Assembly (NCBI GenBank): GCA_041749535.1
Contig: JBGTBE010000017.1
Span: 27,270-91,269, forward strand
Direction: 5' to 3'
Source: JBBQZU01 sp041749535
Lineage (GTDB): Bacteria; Bacteroidota; Bacteroidia; Flavobacteriales_D; Cryomorphaceae
Length of the DNA stretch: 64,000 nt
In this document: in pieces, positions 1 to 10,130 of the stretch
Layout: each line of letters opens with the position of its first letter
Position numbering within the stretch: the first letter of the stretch is position 1
Made by a program: the position numbers and the translations under genes
Notes under the pieces: generated by a model
Told to the model about the DNA's origin: nothing
Database searches by the model: none
Seen by the model: only the letters and a program-made list of their open reading frames with translations

Positions 1-1052
1 TCTGAAATAACTGTAATATTCGCGGTGGCAAATGCCGTGGTACCCGTTGCATCTGTTACAGTTACTGTATATTGGGCACCTGGGGGGACAACAATTACGC
101 TGTAAGGTCCCGCACCAAATCCAATGCTAGGACTCCAGGAAAAACTAAAGGGAGGGGTACCTCCAGACACTACTGCTTCCAGGATTGCCTCCTCACCAAT
201 GCATACAGTCTGATCAGCCAATGTAATTTCGAGTTCTGTGCTACATGGCTCAATGGTAACCTCTGTGGAAGCTTGTCCGCAATCTGATGATATGCTCACT
301 GAATATGTGCCTGCAACAGTAACTTGAATTGTTTGAGTTGTTTCACCAGAACTCCACATGTAGCTATTGTAACCTGGACCAGCATCCAAGGTAATGGAGT
401 TGGCATCGCATAGACTCAAAGATGGCACTGCAGTAATGCTCACTCCTGGCTCAGTTTCATTCAGCGGTTGGCAGCAAGAAGCAGGTTGATCGAGATTCTG
501 AACCCCGCACCAGCACCCGTATTGGGTTTTCAGAAACAGCAATTCACCACCAAACTCAGAAAGAAAATAATCAATCACCTGCTCCGCAGTATTGGCACCT
601 CCCTGATAGGTGTTGTTCTCGCAGGTATAACACCCAATTATTCCTCCGTTGTTTCCCGCTTCAATCTGAAAACCAAAATAATCTACCAGAGGACTTAGCA
701 GTGTGACAGGAGGATAGTTAAGCACCTCCACTGTCGCATTTGGCGGACCGGTAATATTGGTAATAAGAATTCCTGAGCAGTGGTCATTTCCCTGTTGAAA
801 GGGTTCATAACCAGCATAAAGTACTTCGGTGACATTGCCCGCAAAAGTACCTGTAAATGTTACACTCACGGGTTCATAAGAAGCAATGCCAATTTTGAGA
901 TTGGGAATGTTCTGATTGATATCTATAATCAGAGGACCGCCATCGTAGTTTGAGAAAATTGCCACATTGCCTGCAGGAGAACAGTCCTGTGCCTGAGAGA
1001 ATGATGCGATGACAGTGAGAAAAGCAAATAAGTATGTTTTGATAAAATTCAT
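1..1052 (-). CDS. Secreted SprB/PKD-like repeat protein, incomplete (3' end off the left edge)
   Basis: The reading frame is open from an ATG at 1052 to the edge of the window, so at least 350 residues are present and the C-terminus is missing. It begins with a signal peptide (MNFIKTYLFAFLTVIASFSQ) and then a Cys-containing module of about 180 residues starting near CSPAGNVAIFSNYDGG. That module is clearly paralogous to the N-terminus of the 911-residue protein at 30441-33176. A repeat of the SprB/PKD type follows (SGGTPPFSFSWSPSIGFG). By analogy with the paralogue it probably ends in a T9SS sorting domain, but that part cannot be seen. An in-frame ATG at 1070 is possible. It would lie only about 6 nt from the expected transcription start, so 1052 is preferred. 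The function is probably cell-surface or adhesive; no enzyme motif is visible. Confidence 0.85.
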   Translation of the reverse strand, partial: MNFIKTYLFAFLTVIASFSQAQDCSPAGNVAIFSNYDGGPLIIDINQNIPNLKIGIASYEPVSVTFTGTFAGNVTEVLYAGYEPFQQGNDHCSGILITNITGPPNATVEVLNYPPVTLLSPLVDYFGFQIEAGNNGGIIGCYTCENNTYQGGANTAEQVIDYFLSEFGGELLFLKTQYGCWCGVQNLDQPASCCQPLNETEPGVSITAVPSLSLCDANSITLDAGPGYNSYMWSSGETTQTIQVTVAGTYSVSISSDCGQASTEVTIEPCSTELEITLADQTVCIGEEAILEAVVSGGTPPFSFSWSPSIGFGAGPYSVIVVPPGAQYTVTVTDATGTTAFATANITVIS

Positions 1053-1080
1053 TCTATTTATTGTATTCATACCGAACTTT

Positions 1081-1111
1081 CAAAGGTACTTGACATAACC
1101 CCCCAATCAAA
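1081..1111 (-). promoter_or_regulatory. Bacteroidota-type promoter for the partial repeat protein
   Basis: On the minus strand TTTG (1111-1108) is followed by a 19-nt spacer and TACCTTTG (1088-1081). This is an exact match to the TAnnTTTG -7 element with a -33 TTTG. Transcription would start near 1075, giving a leader of about 24 nt before the ATG at 1052. Confidence 0.7.
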
Positions 1112-1183
1112 GTTTGGTTTAAACTTTTTACAGGAAATAAAGGACTCATGGATTGAAATCTTATGATATTAAAAGACCCAGAT

Positions 1184-3511
1184 TCACTCAACTACAATAT
1201 TTTTAGAAATTTGATACCCTTCCTCATCCACTATGAGTAGCATGTATTCACCGGGTTCCATGATTGCATCCATGTGGTGCAAGCTTTGGGTGGAGCCAAG
1301 GTAATTGTTGTTGATATGCCAGTACAATATTGCCTCTGCTCTTCGGTGAGCAGCCTTGAAAACCACGCTTTCCTTCACACCATTTACCTCCCTCGGAATA
1401 AAAACTTTTGACGTTTCACGGGGATATATAAGTTGCATTGGATTTTCGTTTACATCTGGTTGACATCCATTTTCCCAGGGTGGAAGGATCCTATAGCTGG
1501 GGTTATTTTTTTTGTAAAACCACTCTTGCAGTGGAGGAAGTACAAACCACTGGACTTTTTGCATTTTGTTTGACGCACAGCAATCGGTAGTAACCCTTTT
1601 GGTGCCATCAGGGTTCATGTGTATCCACCGGCAATAGGTACATGCTTGGGTTTCAAGGGCAGATTTGGGGACTAAACGGTAATCCTTGTCTTTGCAGCGG
1701 TCTGAGGCAAGCATTCCGCTTGATGCACAAATGTCAGCCATGGTCAAGGCATCTTGTGGAGGTTCGAACCAGGGAGATGAAGGCAGCGCATTAAAGGCCC
1801 GAAAGAGGAGAGGGGCTGCTGCGTTGATTCCCGTGATGCCAGGACGGCCCTCTCCAGTGGCATTTCCCACCCATACAGCAACTACGTATTGTCGGTTGTA
1901 GCCTACTGCCCACGCGTCTCTGAAACCATAACTCGTTCCTGTTTTCCAGGCAATTCGATCAGCACCCGCATACGCATCCCAGTTTGCTTCTTCCTCAGGG
2001 CGGTTCACCTCTGAGAGTGCCTCCGTGACACACCATGCAGCTCCTTGTTCTATTGGCCACTCCGATATATTTTTTATTGTATCCCCTCCTGCATAATGAA
2101 CAGGTTGGAGTGAATGAATACCAGAGCCCCACTGGGTTTGGGCAGCTATATTTCGGTAAGCCGATGCAAGGTCCCACAGGGTGCATTCAGCCCCACCAAG
2201 TATTAAGCTTAGTCCGTAGTGCGAAGGATGCTTTGTGATGGTGGAAAATCCCATACGGTTCAAATCCTGATGGAATACAGGTACCCCATAAGTCCGTAAC
2301 ATCCTCACCGCCGGAATATTGAGAGACCTTGCAAGTGCAATATTCGCGGGAACAGCACCCCCATAGGTTTCATCATAGTTTTTAGGAGCAAAGCCTGCAT
2401 ACTGTGTTGGGATGTCGGCTACCAATTCTCCAGGTGTAATAATGCCCTTGCCCACCATTTGCCCATAGAGAAAGGGCTTCAGTATGCTCCCCGAACTTCT
2501 GGGGGCCAATACCATATCGTTGGCAATGTTTTTGGCGAAAGGCTCATTGCTGGCATTGCCTACATAGGCTGCAACTTCTCCGGTCTCTACATCAACAACA
2601 AGAAGAGCGGCATTGTGTATAAAGTTTCTCGAAAGCACTTCTACATGCATGTTCACAAGTTCCGACATGGTTCTCTGAAGGTTGCCGGAAATGGTAGAGA
2701 CAATGTGTCTGCCTTCCAATTCTGAACCTACAGTACTTGCAAGCAGGTGGGTTGCATCTTGTGGGATGGAAATAGGTGACCCTGGAAGTGGTTCTTGGTG
2801 GGAGAGATTTAGCGTGAGTTCGTCGATGGTTCCATTCTTATAAAGTCGTTCTAGAAGAAGATTTCTTTTTTTAAGCAATTGTTTGGGATTGCGCCCTGGA
2901 TAAATCAATCCCGGGGCATTTGGCAAAACAGCCAGGACGGCACTCTCAGCCCAAGTGAGTTCATAAGCGGGTCTTGCAAAGTATCGCCATGCTGCTGCAT
3001 CGAGCCCTACCACGTTGCCTCCAAATGGCGCATGCGAAACATAAAGCTTAAGAATCTCTTTCTTGCTATACCGAAACTCGGCACGTGTTGCCCAAGCCAT
3101 TTCAATAATTTTCTGAAAGGCGCTGCGATTGTGGTTTTGCCTGCTCATGCGCATGAGTTGCATGGTGATGGTGCTTGCGCCGCTTACTGTAGTGCCGGCC
3201 AGAATATTTTGTCTCGATGCCCTAAAGAGGGCTGGCAGGCTTAACCCTGAATGTTGGTAAAAGCGGTGGTCTTCGTAAGCCAGAATGCACGCGGTAAACC
3301 TTGCGGGAACTGAGTCGCATTGTGGAAATCTCCACTGCCCATCGGCGGCAATTCTGGCTCCGATCAATTGCCCATCTTTATCCCAAAGTACTGTGCTGGA
3401 TGGGGAATGGAATAAATCGCTGGGCAGACTAAACATCCACCACGCAAGGAGCAGCAGTGCAAGGCTTCCAACAACTGCAATGCGGGGTCTTCTGAGTTTT
3501 TCTATTTTCAA
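1184..3511 (-). CDS. pbpC: Penicillin-binding protein 1C (bifunctional glycosyltransferase/transpeptidase)
   Basis: This is a 775-residue class A penicillin-binding protein of the PBP1C type. It is anchored by one N-terminal membrane segment (about residues 10-28) and acts on peptidoglycan in the periplasm. The GT51 glycosyltransferase domain follows, with the catalytic Glu80 in EDHRFYQHSG and the STITMQLMR motif. The transpeptidase domain has SILK (the SxxK serine), SLN and KTGTS. The C-terminal part, after a Cys-rich stretch, matches the PBP1C-specific C-terminal domain. The gene lies 20 bp downstream of the alpha-2-macroglobulin gene on the same strand. The same pairing (yfhM-pbpC) is known in Proteobacteria, where the two proteins are thought to defend and repair the envelope together. 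All active-site motifs look intact. Confidence 0.95.
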   Translation of the reverse strand: MKIEKLRRPRIAVVGSLALLLLAWWMFSLPSDLFHSPSSTVLWDKDGQLIGARIAADGQWRFPQCDSVPARFTACILAYEDHRFYQHSGLSLPALFRASRQNILAGTTVSGASTITMQLMRMSRQNHNRSAFQKIIEMAWATRAEFRYSKKEILKLYVSHAPFGGNVVGLDAAAWRYFARPAYELTWAESAVLAVLPNAPGLIYPGRNPKQLLKKRNLLLERLYKNGTIDELTLNLSHQEPLPGSPISIPQDATHLLASTVGSELEGRHIVSTISGNLQRTMSELVNMHVEVLSRNFIHNAALLVVDVETGEVAAYVGNASNEPFAKNIANDMVLAPRSSGSILKPFLYGQMVGKGIITPGELVADIPTQYAGFAPKNYDETYGGAVPANIALARSLNIPAVRMLRTYGVPVFHQDLNRMGFSTITKHPSHYGLSLILGGAECTLWDLASAYRNIAAQTQWGSGIHSLQPVHYAGGDTIKNISEWPIEQGAAWCVTEALSEVNRPEEEANWDAYAGADRIAWKTGTSYGFRDAWAVGYNRQYVVAVWVGNATGEGRPGITGINAAAPLLFRAFNALPSSPWFEPPQDALTMADICASSGMLASDRCKDKDYRLVPKSALETQACTYCRWIHMNPDGTKRVTTDCCASNKMQKVQWFVLPPLQEWFYKKNNPSYRILPPWENGCQPDVNENPMQLIYPRETSKVFIPREVNGVKESVVFKAAHRRAEAILYWHINNNYLGSTQSLHHMDAIMEPGEYMLLIVDEEGYQISKNIVVE

Positions 3512-3531
3512 TGCAGCATTGTTTATGCCTT

Positions 3532-6500
3532 TTATTTAATCACTTCAACCCATCTACCCGGTTCCGTAGCCATGATGGATTCGTCGTACATGGCGTAACA
3601 CAATGTTGCGGGTAGGTAGTACCTACCTGCATAGTTCGCGTTGAGCCGTACCTTGTACACCACGGCTTTATTCCGGGCCAACCCGAAGTAGCTCATCACC
3701 CTGTCGTCGCGCACATCTTGATAGGTTGGTGTGGAAGTTTCCTCAGCATTTTCTTCAAGGCGGTGATTCAATATTTCCCAGCCGGAAGGAAACACCTGCA
3801 CGAGCGCCATCTCACTGAGGTTGCCCCTGCTTCCAATATTGTAAACCTTCACTTCAGCAATAAAATCTGTTCCTGCTTTCAGCCGCGCAGGGTCTATTTC
3901 TTTAAAATTAGCATCTGTGTATTTTACTTCCATTTTTATGTGTTGTGATTTTCGCTCTTCTTTACCAGCAATGGGTTGCCCGGTTATCATAAGCTTGGCA
4001 AACAAGGCTTGCGAACCATTGTTTTGAAGTGTGAAAGTACCATTGGCATTGCTCGCTTTGAGCGTGTGAGATGATATGGGCTTTCCAGTTGCTATGTCTA
4101 TCGTGTTCGCACCCTCATTCAGTTTCGCTTTTAAGCCAGTTGATGTCGGTTTTCCGCCGAAAAATGTTGAAAGAGCGCACAAACTCATGGCTGTAGTTTG
4201 GGTGCTGTAGGGCTCACTGCTCCCTATGCTGCCCGCTATTTTCTTTGCAATGAAAGCAGCATCGCTATTCATCCCAAGCTTCTGCATTGCGAGAAGAACA
4301 AACGCCTCATCGCGCAAGTCACTGCCATAGGTGTGTTCCAATTCAGTATATGGAGAAATGGTCTTTGGTGCAGTTGCAATAAGTTTTTTAGCAGCTTCTG
4401 ATTGACCTGCTTCGGCATAGGCAAGTGCCAGGATCCACTTGGCACTGCCATCCATATCGCTTCGGTCTCTCAGCAGGTTCATTGCGCCCAGGTCAGGTTT
4501 GGCAGCCCTGGCCAAGGTGAATAATCGGTAGGCCTGTGCACGCTGACTCCAGCTTTGATCCCTTTCAGTGCTGGTGTTCCACCTGCGGGCTGCATCTGCC
4601 TGAAAGCGAAGCCAGGATTGTTTCAAACCAGCAGGGAGTGCATATCCTTTGGCTTCAGCTTCGAGAATGAAATGCCCGGAATACGTAGTGCCCCAGTCGC
4701 TATAATAATTTCTTCCCGGCCAGTAAGCCAGTCCACCACTGCTTATCTGATAGGCCCTGAGCCGCTTCAATGTTTCCTTGATGTGGTGGTCTACCTGGGC
4801 TTGTTTTTCAGCATTGAGTTGGGTGAGTTGGCTGAGGTATAGCTGAGGAAATGCAGCCGATGTTATTTGTTCTACGCATCCATGAGGGTACTGAATTAGA
4901 TAACTGAGCCTACTTTCAAGATTCAGAGAAGGCATATTCGAAATCTCGAGCACCGCCTTATTGGTGCCTTCCATTCCAAAGCGCTCAAAGTTCTTTTGCC
5001 ATTTCTCTCCGGGTTGCAGCATTTTCTCTTCAGATGTGGTGTAGGGTGGGTTAGGACTGCGTACGTCGATTTCAATTTCATGCACTGATTTTTCAGCGCC
5101 GCTAGTAGCTTCTATGGTAAGCTTTGCCACCCCAATTTTTTCGGCGGTTTCAAGTTCAAATTGGACCATACTTTCGCCGGTGCGTTCAAAACTGACCGAC
5201 CTACTTGTGGTACCACTGTTTTTGAAAAGGGATGTTGTGGTCACTTTTATCTGCACATTTTTTACATGGTCTTCCATGGCAAACACATTTACCGGAAGGC
5301 TCACTTTTTCGCCTGGTCCGAGCACCCTGGGCAGGGTTCCAAGTACCATGAGGGGGGAGCGTACTGGTATGGATTTCTCGGCACTGCCCCAGGCTTCATT
5401 TTGTCCTGCCACTACCATTACCCGAACTGAACCCACATAGTTGGGTACTTGTATTTTATGGGTCGCGCCCTTGCCCTTCGAAAGAGTAAATGGACCCATG
5501 TATCGAACCATTGGAATAAATCTCATGGCTTTTTGCTTTGATGGGTCCAGGGCTTCATCATCACCCCCTATGCTTAGAAGGGTGCCAATGTTTTGCCCAA
5601 AAGCGCCAATCACCAAATCGAACATATCCCATGTTTTAACCCCTAATGCTTCAGGGGCATAAAATTGGTCCCATGGATTTGGAGTTTTAAAGCGGGTAAG
5701 GTCCAACAGACCTTCGTCCACTACAGCCAGGGTATAGGTCATGGCTTTGCCATTCGCCTCGCTCACTTTTATCTCTGCGATAGTCTCCGGCCTCAGCACA
5801 CTTGGGCTGGCAATAACAGGCTCTAGCTTTGTGTTCAGATCTTCGATGCTAAGCGGGATTACACCAAACATTCTGATGGGGCGGTCATTTTCTGTCTGAG
5901 CGTGTGGCTGAATGAGCGCGATGTGCGCAAATACATTGGGTGTCATTTCAGCTGTAACGGCCAATTCAACATGCGTTTCACCCGCTTTTGTTTCTACCCA
6001 CCGTTTCTCAATGATTCTGGTTCCGTTTTCGATGCATACAAGGGCCCGTCCATTTGATGGGGATGGAAAAGTGAGTTTTATGGTTTCGCCTACATTGTAC
6101 TTTTGCTTGTCGCTGCTGAAACCGAGTATCGTAGAGGCTTCACTCTCCACCCTGTTGGCCCGCATCCAGTAGGGCCAATCGAAGTAGACAAACTGGGCTG
6201 AAGAATGGCCGCTTACAAGGTCTCTGGCAACAATGAGATAACTGCCCCAATCGTTCTTTTCTATCCTCAGGGAGTAACTGCCCTTCCCTTCGTTCATTTT
6301 GGCTTTTTCAGTCTTTACCTTGTAGTAGGAGCTGCTGTTCAGGAAGTTAAAGTTCTCTCCATCATACCGGTCATACCACCATCGGTTATTAATGCGGTAT
6401 ACGCTAACTTCCAGCTCGCTGCGGTTTATCTGTTTGCCAAGAGGGTCTACAGTTACGAGATCTATCTGGTGGGCCTGGTCGGTTTCGAGGGCGCCGCCCC

Positions 6501-9060
6501 ACATTTTGCCTTCAGGTATGCGAATTCCAGTAAATGATTTGTATGGTGCATAGTTCACGCTGGTGTAGTCAACAGAAAAATTACCTCCTGGCTCAAATAC
6601 TTTGGTGAAAAAGCTCAGTTTCATCATGCCCGGGGCTTTTTCGGCCTTGTTTTTCAGGTTTACTTTTATGGCAGCTTTCCCGTTGGCGTCGAGGCCGCCT
6701 TCATACACTACTTCTTCGCTTCCGGCACCCGTGTATTCCAGGCTGTTGTCGAAATGATACCCTGTCCATTTGTCGAACTTGGTTTTGGTGGATGTCATGC
6801 GCATTTCTACTTTGGCAGTAAGGCCAGAAGCTATTGCACCATGCAACCAACGCGCTTCGAGAGAAGTGTTAAGTTCATCTGCGGATGTAATGACTTTCGA
6901 CCCAAATTCGAAATCGATTTTGAGTCTGTTGGGTTTCACAGTTTCTATTTTCAAACTTTTGGAATAGGAGCGGTTGCCTACGTGAAAAGTTGCTGTGTAG
7001 TCACCCGTTGGGGCATCTGCATCTGTGCTTGAGCGAAAATCGTAGAATCCGTTCACCGATTCGCTGCGTGTAAACTTCTGCACCACTTGCCCATTGGGGT
7101 TGCGAAGTTCAAAGTTTACGGGATGATTTTCCGGTAGTAGTTTATCCCGATCCTCCATCACAAAGTTAAGGTAGAGTGAATCGCCGGGACGCCAAACGCC
7201 TCGCTCTCCGTAGATATAGCCTTTCACCCCATCTTGTACATTGGCCCCCGCCACCTCAAATTTCGAAAGCGACAGGCTGCTGGCAGGATCTACCTTGAGC
7301 CATGTTTTACGGTTGCCAACTGTAGCAACTGCAACGAAAGGTTTGCCGGGTATTTTGAGCGCAGCAAAGCCTTCATTGTTGCTTTTGGCAGTGCCCATAG
7401 ATTGCTGCTGAAAATCAAAGACTTCAACCTGGGCACCTACAACTGGTAGTGCTGTGCTAAGGTCAGTTACAACAAGCAGCATTTGCCCGTCTCCACCCAT
7501 TTTGGCCATAAGGCCCATATCAGTAGCCATAAAGGTGCGCTCCACCCTTTGCCTGTACCCGCCATAGTAGGCTGCATGGCAGGGATTGTCTCGGTTGTCC
7601 CAATCCCACTCGCTGAAGTCGTAGTAATCATCTACAAAATAATAAGGGTCTAGATTTCCATCGGCTGTTCCTTGTTGAAATTGCGTTTCAGTAGATGCAA
7701 CATTTCCTGTAAGGCAAGCTCCAGCAATGGATTGCTCATCTCCACATGGATAGCAGGCATACTCTGGCCTGAATCTGATTTGAACCTTATAGAATGCTCC
7801 GGGGTCGGGCGCAATGATCTCTGCAAGATTCACATAGTACCTCTGCCATGATTGAATATTTCCCCGCGATGCAGCCCTTAGGTCTATGTGTCGCTTGTAG
7901 ATATGCCTTCCTATTTGGTTCAAGTAGGTATTGTTGCTATTCAGATCATATTCCTGCAGGTATTGGAGAATATTGTTTGTGAATACCTTGGTGATGTACA
8001 CATCTACTGCACGGAGCGATACTGCTTCGAATGGTATGATGAGCCCCTGACTCACAGGCATGATGGACTTGTCGCCAACCATACGAACGGCTGGTTTGTC
8101 TTGTTCAAAGCTGAGCACAGTGCTAAAATGTTGTGGCATCATCTTGCCTGCAGTATTTTTTATGGACTCAAGTACCGTTAGCAAGCGGCTGCCATTTACC
8201 TGCCCATCGGGAAATACCTCGACCACATGACCTGATATGGTGAATGTGAGCCCGTTGACGCCTTCTATGTTTATTATGCTGCCTAGCTTTTGCTCGGCTA
8301 TTGGGTCGGAGAAATAAATTTCAATTGATTGTTGGGGCTGGCTTTTTGATTTTGTGCTCGTAACGCTAAAATCGCCCAATGCCGGAATGGCTACCACCAT
8401 CCTGCCCTTGTCTGATGTGCCAATGCCAGCACCATCCCAGGATATAACTACAGAATCTGCACTTTCACTTCTCACAGCATTCTCCACTTCAAAAGTTAAT
8501 TGTTGTGGTGTTTGTTCAGAAAAGGTCATGTTAAGTTTGCGTTTGCCTTGAGCAGCTTCAAACACAGACTTAATAAGTGATGATTCTACCCGATCCGCAC
8601 AGGTTATGATTCCTGTAATTTTCACCCTGGTCAGGTCATTGTAGTCGTATGCCTGTGGGCCGTCAGTGTAAACTGACAATTGCTGTCCAATGGTTTGAAA
8701 ACTGAATTGGAATGTACGGTGCCCATCAGGCACATCCATGATTTTTCCAAGTAATAAGCTGGCAGTGTAATGGGTATTTCCTGCAAGTGGTTCATCGGGA
8801 GTGAACACCAGCGTGTATTCATTTGCCAGGTGGGTATGGCCTACAGTATGTGGTTGCAAGGAAATGATGTCTTCAGGAAGTACGCCTGAAAAAGGCTGCG
8901 CAAGTTGAATTGTAATGGGTTGATATGCAGATATCAATCCCGCTGTGTATCCACTGATGTATGCACCAAAAGCAGGGTCTACAACCACAGGCTTTGCAGG
9001 CTTATCGCTCGTACATGCAGTTAGCAGGAGCAAGGATGAAATGATCAGGAAGTGCTTCAT
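3532..9060 (-). CDS. Bacterial alpha-2-macroglobulin family lipoprotein
   Basis: This 1842-residue lipoprotein starts MKHFLIISSLLLLTACTSD. The lipobox LTAC fixes the start at 9060, although the frame is open to 9126. The family traps proteases: cleavage of a bait region triggers a conformational change and covalent capture through an internal thioester. The thioester motif GCVEQ is present with Cys near residue 1395. MG-type beta domains lie before it, and the alpha-helical thioester domain (GGLAYWPGRN and after) and receptor-binding-like C-terminal region lie after it. The protein is expected in the periplasm, attached to a membrane. It is the first gene of a two-gene unit with pbpC, 20 bp downstream. 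The length is slightly above that of the E. coli homologue (about 1650). A Cys-rich insertion of unknown role lies in the N-terminal third (CYPCGDEQSIAGAC). Confidence 0.93.
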   Translation of the reverse strand: MKHFLIISSLLLLTACTSDKPAKPVVVDPAFGAYISGYTAGLISAYQPITIQLAQPFSGVLPEDIISLQPHTVGHTHLANEYTLVFTPDEPLAGNTHYTASLLLGKIMDVPDGHRTFQFSFQTIGQQLSVYTDGPQAYDYNDLTRVKITGIITCADRVESSLIKSVFEAAQGKRKLNMTFSEQTPQQLTFEVENAVRSESADSVVISWDGAGIGTSDKGRMVVAIPALGDFSVTSTKSKSQPQQSIEIYFSDPIAEQKLGSIINIEGVNGLTFTISGHVVEVFPDGQVNGSRLLTVLESIKNTAGKMMPQHFSTVLSFEQDKPAVRMVGDKSIMPVSQGLIIPFEAVSLRAVDVYITKVFTNNILQYLQEYDLNSNNTYLNQIGRHIYKRHIDLRAASRGNIQSWQRYYVNLAEIIAPDPGAFYKVQIRFRPEYACYPCGDEQSIAGACLTGNVASTETQFQQGTADGNLDPYYFVDDYYDFSEWDWDNRDNPCHAAYYGGYRQRVERTFMATDMGLMAKMGGDGQMLLVVTDLSTALPVVGAQVEVFDFQQQSMGTAKSNNEGFAALKIPGKPFVAVATVGNRKTWLKVDPASSLSLSKFEVAGANVQDGVKGYIYGERGVWRPGDSLYLNFVMEDRDKLLPENHPVNFELRNPNGQVVQKFTRSESVNGFYDFRSSTDADAPTGDYTATFHVGNRSYSKSLKIETVKPNRLKIDFEFGSKVITSADELNTSLEARWLHGAIASGLTAKVEMRMTSTKTKFDKWTGYHFDNSLEYTGAGSEEVVYEGGLDANGKAAIKVNLKNKAEKAPGMMKLSFFTKVFEPGGNFSVDYTSVNYAPYKSFTGIRIPEGKMWGGALETDQAHQIDLVTVDPLGKQINRSELEVSVYRINNRWWYDRYDGENFNFLNSSSYYKVKTEKAKMNEGKGSYSLRIEKNDWGSYLIVARDLVSGHSSAQFVYFDWPYWMRANRVESEASTILGFSSDKQKYNVGETIKLTFPSPSNGRALVCIENGTRIIEKRWVETKAGETHVELAVTAEMTPNVFAHIALIQPHAQTENDRPIRMFGVIPLSIEDLNTKLEPVIASPSVLRPETIAEIKVSEANGKAMTYTLAVVDEGLLDLTRFKTPNPWDQFYAPEALGVKTWDMFDLVIGAFGQNIGTLLSIGGDDEALDPSKQKAMRFIPMVRYMGPFTLSKGKGATHKIQVPNYVGSVRVMVVAGQNEAWGSAEKSIPVRSPLMVLGTLPRVLGPGEKVSLPVNVFAMEDHVKNVQIKVTTTSLFKNSGTTSRSVSFERTGESMVQFELETAEKIGVAKLTIEATSGAEKSVHEIEIDVRSPNPPYTTSEEKMLQPGEKWQKNFERFGMEGTNKAVLEISNMPSLNLESRLSYLIQYPHGCVEQITSAAFPQLYLSQLTQLNAEKQAQVDHHIKETLKRLRAYQISSGGLAYWPGRNYYSDWGTTYSGHFILEAEAKGYALPAGLKQSWLRFQADAARRWNTSTERDQSWSQRAQAYRLFTLARAAKPDLGAMNLLRDRSDMDGSAKWILALAYAEAGQSEAAKKLIATAPKTISPYTELEHTYGSDLRDEAFVLLAMQKLGMNSDAAFIAKKIAGSIGSSEPYSTQTTAMSLCALSTFFGGKPTSTGLKAKLNEGANTIDIATGKPISSHTLKASNANGTFTLQNNGSQALFAKLMITGQPIAGKEERKSQHIKMEVKYTDANFKEIDPARLKAGTDFIAEVKVYNIGSRGNLSEMALVQVFPSGWEILNHRLEENAEETSTPTYQDVRDDRVMSYFGLARNKAVVYKVRLNANYAGRYYLPATLCYAMYDESIMATEPGRWVEVIK

Positions 9061-9270
9061 GTATGTAGGCTTAATTGGTGGTTCGAAATACTGAAAGTAA
9101 GCGATGAAGATATGCACTGCCTTCACAGGAATTGAGAGCCGTTGAAAACTCCTGAAAAATCAATGTTCACTGCCTGAGATAACAGAAGAAGCACAGCGGC
9201 TATTGCAGTTGTTTTGCCTGTTTGAATAATTTAACTTATTGAGATTCAGATTTGAAAAATTATTCAGACT

Positions 9271-9300
9271 TTGATTTTTAACTTGTTGGGAGCACTTTCG
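9271..9300 (+). promoter_or_regulatory. Possible promoter for the 9366 gene
   Basis: TTG (9271-9273), a 19-nt spacer and CACTTTCG (9293-9300) resemble the Bacteroidota promoter, but the -7 element departs from TAnnTTTG at two positions. A start near 9306 would favour the downstream ATG at 9366. Confidence 0.3.
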
Positions 9301-9365
9301 TCAAATGCGTAATGCATAGCAAGCAATGGAGTAACTTTGTCCACAGACAATCACACAATGGTCTA

Positions 9366-9971
9366 ATGCGTGTTAGACATTTTTCATTCAGTATACTTCT
9401 GCTACTTTTTGCCATTCTCCCTAGTGTGATTCAGGCGCAGGGACCTGATGAAGATTATTATTCAAGAAATCAGGACCACTTTGCCATCACGGATGGCCTG
9501 TACCAAAGCATTGATGACTTTATAAATGGCAAGCCAATAGGCAATGCCATCTACTCTGTGACTTCTGTGGGCAACGGAGGGAAAAAGGTGCATATGAACA
9601 ACGATGCTGGCGTGTATCAGGCGGTGCTTCTTGTATATGACGGTATAGTGTATGCGGGCACTCCCATGTCGAAAAGGCAGCGCTTTATGCCTTTTAAAGG
9701 TTCTGCTTCCGACCGGTATCGCTACCTCGTCACCAGTCCCACACGCCTAGCCAATAAGGGAGAGATTATAATCAAGTATGATTATGTAATCTTCGACAAT
9801 GTGTACAAGGACATCAAAGCCCTCAGCCCCGAGAAGGTGGGTGCTTTCTTTGCAGATTACCCCGATCAGTATGTGAGGTGGCAATTTGCCCGCCACCGGG
9901 ACATGCGTCTTTTCGATTCCCTTATGGAAGATATAAACGCATCTCTATCTGGTGAGTTGGGTTCCAAATAA
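9366..9971 (+). CDS. Secreted protein of unknown function
   Basis: This predicted protein has about 201 residues. The start at 9366 gives a normal signal peptide (MRVRHFSFSILLLLFAILP, cut after SVIQA). An upstream in-frame ATG at 9312 would add 18 polar residues before it. The mature part has no recognised catalytic motif. It contains a Tyr/Asp-rich start (GPDEDYYSRNQDHF) and mixed alpha/beta sequence ending in a helical segment. The gene stands alone, divergent from the macroglobulin gene and followed by dinB with a 159-bp gap. I do not recognise the family, and no function is assigned. Confidence 0.75.
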   Translation: MRVRHFSFSILLLLFAILPSVIQAQGPDEDYYSRNQDHFAITDGLYQSIDDFINGKPIGNAIYSVTSVGNGGKKVHMNNDAGVYQAVLLVYDGIVYAGTPMSKRQRFMPFKGSASDRYRYLVTSPTRLANKGEIIIKYDYVIFDNVYKDIKALSPEKVGAFFADYPDQYVRWQFARHRDMRLFDSLMEDINASLSGELGSK

Positions 9972-10130
9972 CTTTTGCTAATAATTCGGGTATTTTTTAT
10001 GTATGCTAAAGTTAATAGCTATCTTGCGGATGTAATTAAAGCCAAATATTTTTAGGTTTAAATTATTATAAATATTCTGTTATACAGATATTTATGTTTT
10101 CTAATAGAACAATCACTTTAGATAATTCCT

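Noticed and set aside
3532..9060. Many plus-strand open frames inside the macroglobulin gene
   Set aside because: They are antisense to a gene with clear domain motifs and have no protein family of their own.
9301..9365. Longer N-terminus of the 9366 gene from the ATG at 9312
   Set aside because: The extra 18 residues are polar and would precede the signal peptide; the downstream Met gives a normal one.
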